A stretch of 5,762 nt of DNA from Nitrosopumilaceae archaeon (GCA_030697975.1 JAUYOQ010000295.1:1-5762), one strand, 5' to 3'; shown: positions 1 through 5,287, counted from the stretch's first letter. The notes: a model not told the origin generated them from the sequence alone. Translations and numbers: made by a program.

Positions 1-1
1 G

Positions 2-895
2 TTGAAAATTGATGACTATGTTACGGCTGGAAAAATAGCTGCAGAGGTTCGTGAAAACGCAAGAAAAAAAAATTGGGTTGGAACATCGCTTTTTGAAATT
101 TGTAGTGACGTTGAAAGCGAGATTACAAAGCGCGGTGGCAGATGTGCGTTTCCTGTTAATGCAAGCTTAAATGAAATTGCTGCACACTATACCGCAGAAC
201 CAAACGATCAGAAGATTATCTCAGATACAGACTTGGTAAAAATAGATCTTGGTGTCCAAATAAATGGCTACATAGCAGATACAGCCGTTACTGTTTGCTA
301 TGATCCTCAATACGATACTCTAGTACAAGCCGCAGAGGATGCACTCAAAAGTGCAATGTCAATGATCAAGATAGGCGTCAAAGCAAGCGATGTTGGAAGA
401 ACAATAGAAAAGACAGTAAAACAGTTTGGCTGCAAGCCAATCATAAATCTAAGTGGTCATTCGCTTGGCCAATATACAATTCATGCTGGAAAATCAATCC
501 CAAATGTATGGTCGATTGGTTCTTTTTCTTTATCTGATAGCGAAGCTTACGCTTGTGAACCCTTTGTGACTACAGACAAGGGACTAGGTTTTGTAAGAAA
601 TGACAAGACAAAAAACATTTTTGCCCTAGTTTCTAGAAAAAAAACCAAAAACGATGAGGCAGACAAGCTTGCTGAATACATTTGGACAAATTTCAATATG
701 CTTCCCTTTGCGTTGCGCTGGATTGTAAAGGATTGGAGTGAGCAAAAGGCAAGAGAATTACTTGATGTGTTAATCAAAAGAAAAGTTGTGCATGCATATC
801 CCGTACTGGTTGAAGCAAGTGGACAGAGAGTAGCACAGGCAGAGCATACCTTTATTCCAACAGAAAGCGGAGCAACTATTACTACGCTTTTATAG
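2..895 (+). CDS. map: Methionine aminopeptidase, type II (archaeal)
   Basis: Cytosolic metalloprotease that removes the initiator methionine from nascent proteins. The 297-residue product shows the complete pita-bread active site: H62 (AAHYTAE), metal ligands D82 and D93 (KIDLGV...IADTAVT), H153 (SGHSLG), H161, E186 (ACEPF) and E281 (QAEHT). These positions almost match those known for the Pyrococcus furiosus enzyme, which supports the TTG at position 2 as the true start, although only one upstream base is visible and no promoter can be judged. The roughly 65-residue helical insert between E186 and E281 (about 200-262) is the type II hallmark. Length is normal for the archaeal family. The last 14 bp overlap the convergent zinc-ribbon gene. 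No missing catalytic residue or frameshift is seen. Confidence 0.96.
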   Translation: MKIDDYVTAGKIAAEVRENARKKNWVGTSLFEICSDVESEITKRGGRCAFPVNASLNEIAAHYTAEPNDQKIISDTDLVKIDLGVQINGYIADTAVTVCYDPQYDTLVQAAEDALKSAMSMIKIGVKASDVGRTIEKTVKQFGCKPIINLSGHSLGQYTIHAGKSIPNVWSIGSFSLSDSEAYACEPFVTTDKGLGFVRNDKTKNIFALVSRKKTKNDEADKLAEYIWTNFNMLPFALRWIVKDWSEQKARELLDVLIKRKVVHAYPVLVEASGQRVAQAEHTFIPTESGATITTLL

Positions 896-1061
896 TCTCT
901 GCAAAAATTTTTTCGATTAGAATTTTTCCTTTACAAGCCTGACATTCGCTTGTTTCCTTGAAAAGAAAATCACCTGTTTTGAATTTTCGTTTAGTCATGT
1001 TATTACATAACATACACTTTTCAACTGTGTAGGTTATTTTTTCTTCTTTTTTTGAAAACAT
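882..1061 (-). CDS. Small CxxC/CxxC zinc-ribbon protein (59 aa)
   Basis: A short gene read on the minus strand from ATG (1061-1059) to TAG (884-882). The 59-residue lysine-rich product has two cysteine knuckles, C16-M-L-C19 and C40-Q-A-C43, separated by 20 residues. That is the layout of a four-cysteine zinc ribbon, so it probably binds one zinc ion. The N-terminus begins MFSKKEEKITYTVEKC. No signal peptide or membrane segment is visible. Its ATG overlaps the stop of the upstream DUF1512 gene as TAATG, a typical translational-coupling arrangement, so the two are very probably co-transcribed. The 3' end overlaps the convergent map gene by 14 bp. Function is unknown: nucleic-acid or protein binding is likely for a ribbon of this size but is not shown. 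Coding status is supported by the paired CxxC motifs, the stop/start coupling and the way the frame fills the gap between two genes. Confidence 0.85.
   Translation of the reverse strand: MFSKKEEKITYTVEKCMLCNNMTKRKFKTGDFLFKETSECQACKGKILIEKIFAETIKA
908..927 (+). terminator. T-rich tract, probable map terminator
   Basis: A T6 run (908-913) and a T5 run (923-927) lie just beyond the map stop codon. Archaeal intrinsic termination depends mainly on U-rich tracts without needing a hairpin, so these are candidates. They lie inside the convergent zinc-ribbon gene, where they encode Lys/Ile/Phe-rich codons on the other strand, so the runs could also be coding coincidence. Confidence 0.35.
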
Positions 1062-2182
1062 TATTGTGAAACTCCCAGTGTATTTCCTACTCCTACAACA
1101 AGTATTGACTGCCCCGGTTTTGTGTGTTCAGCAATCATCTCGTAAAGTTGAGATCTTGTTTCATCTGCCTTGTCTGCAATTTCTTTTGTCATGGTGGCGA
1201 CTGCCTCCTTTATTGATTGTTTTATTACAATTGCAAAAATCGGAATGTTGTTTTTTGTTGCGATTTCTTCAATTTGAAATCTGTCTATTCCGATTCCACC
1301 AATTGCGGCACCAAAACCTTGAGCAACTGTAGCAGAATCTTCACCTTCTAGCTTTACTGCAGCATCAATCATGATGATTGCATCTGGCTTGTATTGTGAC
1401 ACAATATGCTCAACGCCGTCGCCTGGTCTTCCAACAGTAGCCAAGGGCCCCTCTGCCTTTAGCAAATATAATTTTCTTCCCTCATGTTCTGTTTGGCTCC
1501 AAACTGTTTCAAAAGCAACTTTTTGCTTTTCTGTTCCAAGCATCATTTTCCCAACAACCATTGGGCCTATTCCATCACCAATCGGCTGACCGTATTTTAA
1601 TGCAGGAATTGCTTCTTTTAGCGCATCTGCCTCTTCCATAAGGAATGGCAATATCATCTGAAGTGGCGAAATTAGTGGATAGTTGTTTTGTTTTTTTGCG
1701 GTAAGAAATAGATGGTTTACGATTTTGTATAGAAGCTGAAGTGTTGTAGCAACCTCAAGTAAGTTTTGTACTTTGGTTATCTCCAATGCATCAATGTCAG
1801 AAAAGATTGCCTTTACTTGCGACCTAGTATATTCCTCACGTGAGCGCATGATGTGTCTTACCTTTGGTATGATTCCGTTTGGATCCAAATCCACAGGCAT
1901 TATTGTAAAATAACTTATGAAGCGATCTAGCTTTTCAGTTGGATCAGCTTTTGGTTTTAGCTCTTTTTTGATATAATCGATTAGCTCCTTTCTTGATTCC
2001 TCTTTTAGTTGTTTTAGTTTTTCAATGTTTTTTTTGATGTCACCTGATGTTATCTGTAATTGTATTCTTTGGCCATAAAACATGAAAATAACAATAGGTA
2101 CAATCCAAATCAGCCACAATATTGGATTTGTGTCATCACCTAGACCAAAAATTTGATCAACATCAAAATTTGCAAAATCCAT
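1061..2182 (-). CDS. Membrane-anchored DUF1512 family protein
   Basis: A 373-residue protein that I recognise as the archaeal DUF1512 family, whose biochemical role is not established. Residues 20-37 (ILWLIWIVPIVIFMFYG) form a single hydrophobic N-terminal membrane anchor. A charged, probably coiled-coil helix follows at about 47-76, then an all-helical region (about 83-195). The C-terminal half (about 196-373) is glycine-rich alpha/beta, with GQPIGDGIGP (198-207), TVGRPGDG (249-256), GFGAAIGGIGID (289-300) and a final strand-turn ILVVGVGNTLG (360-370). The alternation resembles a Rossmann-like or protease-like ligand fold, but no standard Walker or catalytic signature is present. Topology is probably a cytoplasmic soluble domain tethered to the membrane. 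A TATA element about 26 nt upstream predicts a leaderless transcript starting at the ATG at 2182. The stop is coupled to the zinc-ribbon gene. Length appears full. Confidence 0.85.
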   Translation of the reverse strand: MDFANFDVDQIFGLGDDTNPILWLIWIVPIVIFMFYGQRIQLQITSGDIKKNIEKLKQLKEESRKELIDYIKKELKPKADPTEKLDRFISYFTIMPVDLDPNGIIPKVRHIMRSREEYTRSQVKAIFSDIDALEITKVQNLLEVATTLQLLYKIVNHLFLTAKKQNNYPLISPLQMILPFLMEEADALKEAIPALKYGQPIGDGIGPMVVGKMMLGTEKQKVAFETVWSQTEHEGRKLYLLKAEGPLATVGRPGDGVEHIVSQYKPDAIIMIDAAVKLEGEDSATVAQGFGAAIGGIGIDRFQIEEIATKNNIPIFAIVIKQSIKEAVATMTKEIADKADETRSQLYEMIAEHTKPGQSILVVGVGNTLGVSQ

Positions 2183-2203
2183 TAGTCAAACCGTTGGAAT
2201 TTC

Positions 2204-2213
2204 TAAATTAAAT
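2204..2213 (-). promoter_or_regulatory. TATA box for the DUF1512 gene
   Basis: Read on the minus strand this is ATTTAATTTA. Its centre lies about 26 nt upstream of the A of the DUF1512 ATG (2182), the usual archaeal TATA-to-start distance, so transcription should begin at or within a base or two of the start codon and give a leaderless mRNA. The position fit is the evidence; transcript data are not available here. Confidence 0.6.
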
Positions 2214-2299
2214 CATTCGTTATTGCCTAGCTTGCAAGTATGGTTTGTCACGAACAAATGTAGACCAAGTGTAGAATATCAAAAAATTGTACTGCATAG

Positions 2300-2309
2300 T
2301 AAATATTTA
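2300..2309 (+). promoter_or_regulatory. Palindromic TATA box for tbp
   Basis: TAAATATTTA, a perfect 10-bp palindrome, centred near 2304.5. Counting about 26 nt downstream puts the start of transcription near 2331, about 21 nt before the ATG at 2352. This placement argues against any tbp start codon upstream of about 2331. The stretch 2214-2299 between this box and the DUF1512 TATA box shows no gene and no strong motif; it stays open in the tbp frame but has no coding character I can recognise. Confidence 0.6.
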
Positions 2310-2351
2310 GTGAGTGATTTTGTTATAGTCGACGGAAACCAGCTGGAGAAT

Positions 2352-2912
2352 ATGCCTCAAACTAAACCTGTTGTAAGCATTGTGAATGTAGTAGCCTCTG
2401 CATCTGTTGACCAGAGAATGGACCTAAATGAAATTACGCGTACATTTCCTGATGTTGAATATCATCCAGATCAATTTCCAGGCCTTGTCTTTAGATTAAA
2501 GAGCCCAAAAACTGCGACGCTGATTTTTTCTTCAGGCAAGATGGTTTGTACTGGTGCAAAATCAGAAGAGATATCAAGAAAGGCAGTGCAGACAGTTGTT
2601 CAGAGATTAAGAAAGGGCGGAATTAAGATAAAAAAAGATGCAGTTGTAGAAATACAAAACATTGTGGCGTCGATTAATCTTGGTGGAAAAATCCAACTTG
2701 AGCAAGCAGCAAGGACTTTGCCAAGAAGCATGTATGAGCCTGAGCAATTCCCTGGACTAATACACAGAATGCTTGATCCAAAAACAGTAATTTTGTTGTT
2801 TTCATCAGGAAAGCTAGTTTGTACTGGTGCAAAAAAGGAGCCAGATGTTTATAGATCTGTTAATAATCTTCATGCGCTTTTAGAAGAAAAAAATTTGATG
2901 ATTTACGAGTAA
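2352..2912 (+). CDS. tbp: TATA-box-binding protein (TBP)
   Basis: General transcription factor that binds and bends the TATA element and recruits TFB and RNA polymerase. The 186-residue product is the saddle-shaped tandem repeat: half 1 about residues 8-90, half 2 about 98-180. Matching motifs lie 91 residues apart: QFPGLVFR (41-48) and QFPGLIHR (132-139); FSSGKMVCTGAK (59-70) and FSSGKLVCTGAK (150-161). All four DNA-intercalating phenylalanines known from yeast TBP (F99, F116, F190, F207) have counterparts: F42, F59, F133 and F150. The frame is open back to 2223, but I chose ATG 2352 because the product then begins right before the first strand, the length is typical for archaeal TBP, and a TATA box lies at 2300-2309. 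A weak GGAG stands just before the ATG. The C-terminus is acidic (LLEEKNLMIYE). The stop lies 2 bp from the end of the convergent tRNA-binding protein gene. Confidence 0.97.
   Translation: MPQTKPVVSIVNVVASASVDQRMDLNEITRTFPDVEYHPDQFPGLVFRLKSPKTATLIFSSGKMVCTGAKSEEISRKAVQTVVQRLRKGGIKIKKDAVVEIQNIVASINLGGKIQLEQAARTLPRSMYEPEQFPGLIHRMLDPKTVILLFSSGKLVCTGAKKEPDVYRSVNNLHALLEEKNLMIYE
2544..2834 (+). repeat. 18-bp direct repeat from the TBP internal duplication
   Basis: GTTTGTACTGGTGCAAAA occurs at 2544-2561 and again, identically, at 2817-2834. The offset is 273 bp, exactly 91 codons, and the repeat encodes VCTGAK in each half of TBP. It reflects the tandem domain structure of the protein and is not a mobile or regulatory repeat. 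Confidence 0.9.
2887..2893 (-). terminator. T7 tract, possible terminator of the tRNA-binding protein gene
   Basis: On the minus strand this is a run of seven T residues about 22-28 nt beyond the stop of the tRNA-binding protein gene (2915). It fits the U-rich archaeal termination signal and lies inside the last codons of tbp, where the opposite strand reads lysine-rich EEKN. Confidence 0.35.
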
Positions 2913-2914
2913 GA

Positions 2915-2930
2915 TTATTTTATTTTTGTT
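2915..2930 (+). terminator. T-rich tract, probable tbp terminator
   Basis: Immediately after the tbp stop codon the plus strand reads TTATTTTATTTTTGTT, a T-rich stretch of the kind used for archaeal intrinsic termination. It overlaps the last codons of the convergent tRNA-binding protein gene (GTKIK then stop), so the two genes' 3' ends interpenetrate. Confidence 0.45.
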
Positions 2931-3238
2931 CCAAGCGGCACATCATCAGTAACTGTAAGCCAAAATGGCTTGTCATTTACATCTGCTGCAAGAAGCATTG
3001 TGTTTGATTCAATGCCTGCGATTTTTTTCGCTTCAAGATTAACAATGGCTACAACAGTTTTTCCTATGAGATCTTCTGGCTGATAAAATTCCGCACCGCC
3101 AATTATTAGATCACGTTTTTCTGAGCCAAGATCAATTACCCCTTTTACTATCTTTGTTTTGCCTGAAATTTTTTCTATGGATATAATTTTGGCTATTCGA
3201 ATATCCAATTTTGCAAAGTCATCATATGTTATTGACAT
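2915..3238 (-). CDS. Stand-alone tRNA-binding OB-fold protein (EMAPII/CsaA/MetG-C type)
   Basis: A 107-residue protein consisting only of the tRNA-binding OB fold found at the C-terminus of bacterial methionyl-tRNA synthetase and in Arc1p, EMAPII, Trbp111 and CsaA. Visible landmarks are the first strand DFAKLDIRIAKI (7-18), IGGAEFY (46-52) where the family usually has an I-V-S-G-I-like segment, the signature VNLEAKKIAGIESNTMLLAA (66-85), and the closing PLGTKIK (101-107). It probably acts in the cytosol as a dimer, either holding tRNA for an aminoacyl-tRNA synthetase such as MetRS or, less likely, as a CsaA-like chaperone. A MetRS beta-subunit role is family-based inference. A TATA element at 3258-3267 predicts a leaderless start at the ATG at 3238. 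The gene is convergent with tbp, with 2 bp between stops, and is separated from the upstream minus-strand gene by 49 bp. Confidence 0.9.
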   Translation of the reverse strand: MSITYDDFAKLDIRIAKIISIEKISGKTKIVKGVIDLGSEKRDLIIGGAEFYQPEDLIGKTVVAIVNLEAKKIAGIESNTMLLAADVNDKPFWLTVTDDVPLGTKIK

Positions 3239-3257
3239 AAAAACACTTTATTTTTCC

Positions 3258-3267
3258 ATTTAAAATT
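3258..3267 (-). promoter_or_regulatory. TATA box for the tRNA-binding protein gene
   Basis: Minus-strand AATTTTAAAT, centred about 25 nt upstream of the ATG at 3238, so the transcript should be leaderless. The 49-bp gap 3239-3287 therefore carries an independent promoter, which argues that this gene need not be co-transcribed with the upstream 98-residue gene. Confidence 0.5.
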
Positions 3268-3287
3268 AATTTCGCAAGAAACAACTA

Positions 3288-3584
3288 CTAGGACAGATTC
3301 ATTTTTGAAATATTGTTTCTTATTTCTTGTGCATAATTTTCAGTAATTTGATGTATTTCATCAAAAATGCCTGGTTCTAGATTTATGCCGTAAAGTGTAG
3401 TCACAATTCCTACCAAATATCCATTTAAAAAACCAATTATCTCCCCATATAGAAAATCAGCGTAATTTTGATAGTTTAAAGTTGTTTTATCAAATGGTTT
3501 TTCCGTGACGTTTTTAAGAATTATTGGCAGTATTTCTGAAATTTTTTTTGATATTGTTATTCGAAGATATTCATCCAAGAGCAT
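3288..3584 (-). CDS. Hypothetical protein (98 aa), unrecognised
   Basis: I do not recognise this family. The 98-residue product looks mainly helical: MLLDEYLRITISKKISEILPIIL (1-23), a linker with EKPFDKTTLNYQNY (28-41), a glycine/tyrosine-containing hydrophobic stretch from about 45 to 67 (YGEIIGFLNGYLVGIVTTLYG) and a polar helix about 71-96. The hydrophobic stretch has E48 and N54 in it, so a buried or dimer-forming amphipathic helix seems at least as likely as a membrane segment. No cysteine motif, nucleotide-binding loop or helix-turn-helix is evident. The start ATG at 3584 sits about 24 nt downstream of the shared TATA element, consistent with a leaderless transcript, and this supports it as a real gene. 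It diverges from the SRPBCC gene with 48 bp between the two start codons. Confidence 0.75.
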   Translation of the reverse strand: MLLDEYLRITISKKISEILPIILKNVTEKPFDKTTLNYQNYADFLYGEIIGFLNGYLVGIVTTLYGINLEPGIFDEIHQITENYAQEIRNNISKMNLS

Positions 3585-3602
3585 GTGTTAAATTTGCATA
3601 AG

Positions 3603-3613
3603 TAAATATTTTA
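3603..3613. promoter_or_regulatory. Near-palindromic TATA element shared by two divergent genes
   Basis: TAAATATTTTA with the perfect palindromic core AAATATTT (3604-3611, centre 3607.5). The A of the plus-strand ATG (SRPBCC, 3633) is about 25.5 nt from the centre and the A of the minus-strand ATG (3584) about 23.5 nt from it. Each spacing fits an archaeal TATA box driving a leaderless transcript. No second TATA-like element is seen in the 48-bp gap 3585-3632, so one box probably serves both genes. Confidence 0.6.
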
Positions 3614-3632
3614 GCATCAAAAAATTGTCTAT

Positions 3633-4049
3633 ATGACAATAATTCAGTCATCAATACGTATCAATGCTTCTATTGATAAAGTGTGGAATGTCGTTTCTGA
3701 TTTAGATAATGAGCCAAAGTTTTGGAAAGGAACAAAAGAAATCAAAAATATCTCAAGGGAGGAAAATAAAATAACACGGGAGATAACAATTGCGTTTAAG
3801 GATTCAAAATGCATGCAGGAAGTAACTTTGGAGCCAAAACAAAAGATTCAGGCTACATTCACTAAAGGAATCATAGATGGAACAAAAACAATAGAGCTAA
3901 TTCCAATAGAAGATACAACTGAAGTCGAAGTAACATGGGACATAAAACTATCAGGACTGATTGGGATGTTTACTGGTATGGTAAAAAAACACATCAAAAA
4001 TGGAACAGACCAGGCTCTTAAAAGTATAAAACAAGAAGTGGAACGATAG
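3633..4049 (+). CDS. SRPBCC (START-like) family ligand-binding protein
   Basis: A 138-residue soluble protein with the helix-grip layout of the SRPBCC / polyketide-cyclase-like superfamily: first strand TIIQSSIRI (2-10), the typical N-terminal motif ASIDKVWNVVSDLDNEPKFW (12-31), a run of strands (about 36-105) and a long C-terminal helix (about 108-137, GLIGMFTGMVKKHIKNGTDQA...). These folds bind hydrophobic ligands such as lipids, sterols or quinones in a cavity under the C-terminal helix; COQ10-like quinone or lipid carriers are the closest analogy I can offer. The ligand cannot be read from sequence. ATG 3633 lies one TATA spacing from the bidirectional element and is probably leaderless. 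Only 3 bp separate its stop from the glycosyltransferase start, so an operon is likely, and it may handle that enzyme's lipid substrate or product. Confidence 0.85.
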   Translation: MTIIQSSIRINASIDKVWNVVSDLDNEPKFWKGTKEIKNISREENKITREITIAFKDSKCMQEVTLEPKQKIQATFTKGIIDGTKTIELIPIEDTTEVEVTWDIKLSGLIGMFTGMVKKHIKNGTDQALKSIKQEVER

Positions 4050-4052
4050 TTT

Positions 4053-5258
4053 TTGAGCATAATTTTTGATATTTTCAACTACATATTTGTAGCAATTTTT
4101 GTTGGCGTCTCACTTACCTGGATTTTTTTTATTCGCTCCATGTTACTTACTTTTAGAGATACGCCATATCTAGATAGATTCGAAAAAAGGCAGCATGAAA
4201 ATCCAATGGTATCAGTAATTGTACCTGCAAGAAATGAAGAAAAATTCATTGCAAAATGTCTTGATTCGCTTTTGGATCAAGACTATGAAAATTACGAGAT
4301 AATTGCAATCGATGACTCATCTGATGATGCAACAGCCGACATAATCAAGCAATATGCGCAGAAAAGTTCCAAGATTGTGTATGTATCTGCAAGAAAAAAG
4401 CCAGATGGGTGGATTGGAAAAAACTGGGCTTGTGTGGAAGGATACAAAAAAGCAACAGGTCAGTTGTTACTTTTTACTGATTCAGATACAAAACATTCAC
4501 AAAATGTACTGTCTCTTGCAGTATCGCATCTTTTGTCTTTGAATCTTGACGCGCTGACTGTGATCCCAAAAATGTTATGTCTTGATAGATGGACAAAAAT
4601 TACGCTTCCGGCGATTTCGACGTTTTTGCACACTAGGTTTTCTGCTTTGCGTGTAAATGATCCTACAAAAAAAACAGGCTATTTTTTTGGCAGCTTTTAT
4701 TTAATTAAAAACGAGACTTACAGATCTGTTGGAACTCATGAAGGAGTAAAATCTGAGCTCATCGAAGATGGGGCCTTGGGAAAAAAGGTAAAAGAGGCAG
4801 GATTTAGGATGCGAATGGCAAGAGGCGAGCATCTTGTCGAGGCAGTTTGGGCAAGAGACTTTGATACTCTCTGGAATGCATTAAAACGTCTCATAATACC
4901 ACTTTATCTACAAACACAAGGCATTGCAGTTGGAATATTTTTTGCAATCTTGTTTTTGCTTTTTATGCCGTTTCCATTTTTGATTTATTCTGCAATATTT
5001 TTTAGTTCATCCACGTCTTTGTCGCTTTTGTTTTCGGTTTCTTTTCTTGCAACTATTCTAATTTATGTTGCAGCGTTGGTTGAAACAAAAGGTTTGCAGA
5101 TTAAACAAAAATATGCATTGCTTTGGCCGGTTGGTAGTTTTATTGTAGTTTGTGGTTTTTTGAGCGGCATATTACAGGCAAAGAGTAAAAGCGCAGTTTC
5201 ATGGCGTGGCAGAGAATATGCTATGAAAGATCAAATCCAAGATTCGATTAGTGTGTAG
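4053..5258 (+). CDS. Membrane glycosyltransferase, family 2 (HpnB/CrtQ-like)
   Basis: A 401-residue inverting GT-A glycosyltransferase that transfers a sugar from a nucleotide-sugar to a probably lipidic acceptor at the cytoplasmic membrane face. Order: N-terminal membrane helix about 10-33, catalytic domain about 52-285, then three C-terminal membrane helices about 290-318, 322-343 and 355-375. Motifs: VSVIVPARNEE (53-63), IDDSSDD (86-92), GWIGKNWA (119-126), the metal/nucleotide-binding TDSD (142-145), the probable catalytic-base motif IEDGALGKK (237-245) and SWRGREY (383-389). The GW-GK-WA, TDSD and SWRGREY combination is typical of the group holding hopene-associated HpnB and staphyloxanthin CrtQ, but this organism is not expected to make those compounds, so an archaeal isoprenoid lipid or carotenoid acceptor is inferred. 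The TTG start at 4053 is chosen because the first ATG (4140) would remove the N-terminal helix. No strong ribosome-binding site is seen. Confidence 0.92.
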   Translation: MSIIFDIFNYIFVAIFVGVSLTWIFFIRSMLLTFRDTPYLDRFEKRQHENPMVSVIVPARNEEKFIAKCLDSLLDQDYENYEIIAIDDSSDDATADIIKQYAQKSSKIVYVSARKKPDGWIGKNWACVEGYKKATGQLLLFTDSDTKHSQNVLSLAVSHLLSLNLDALTVIPKMLCLDRWTKITLPAISTFLHTRFSALRVNDPTKKTGYFFGSFYLIKNETYRSVGTHEGVKSELIEDGALGKKVKEAGFRMRMARGEHLVEAVWARDFDTLWNALKRLIIPLYLQTQGIAVGIFFAILFLLFMPFPFLIYSAIFFSSSTSLSLLFSVSFLATILIYVAALVETKGLQIKQKYALLWPVGSFIVVCGFLSGILQAKSKSAVSWRGREYAMKDQIQDSISV

Positions 5259-5267
5259 TAAGAACGA

Positions 5268-5287
5268 ACCGACCATATATGGCCGGT
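5268..5287. promoter_or_regulatory. 20-bp near-palindrome enclosing a TATA-like core upstream of the integrase
   Basis: ACCGACCATATATGGCCGGT pairs with its own reverse complement at nine of ten positions; the only mismatch is A5272 against C5283. The centre CATATATG lies about 50 nt before the integrase ATG, so if it acts as a TATA box transcription would start near 5304 with a leader of about 25 nt. It could equally be an operator, a recombinase-binding site, or, with the T5 run at 5299-5303, a terminator hairpin for the glycosyltransferase operon. The sequence alone does not choose among these. Confidence 0.5.

Noticed and set aside
547..777. Open minus-strand frame of 76 codons inside map
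   Set aside because: It lies wholly antisense to a gene with a complete active site, has no promoter or motif, and its composition is explained by the coding strand.
1066..1589. Two open plus-strand frames antisense to DUF1512
   Set aside because: Low-complexity, leucine/serine-rich products with no recognisable domain, fully explained as shadows of the minus-strand DUF1512 gene.
2246..2262. Weak inverted repeat TTTGT...ACAAA between the DUF1512 and tbp promoters
   Set aside because: The arms are only 5 bp long in AT-rich DNA, which is expected by chance.
2223..2351. N-terminal extension of TBP by 43 residues
   Set aside because: The added residues have no TBP similarity and a TATA box lies within them, so the transcript should start downstream.
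3848..4078. Minus-strand open frame across the SRPBCC end and glycosyltransferase start
   Set aside because: It is antisense to two well-supported genes and has no promoter element at the needed position.
4354..4542. Alternative plus-frame of 62 codons inside the glycosyltransferase gene
   Set aside because: It overlaps the conserved catalytic region in another frame and has no recognisable sequence features.
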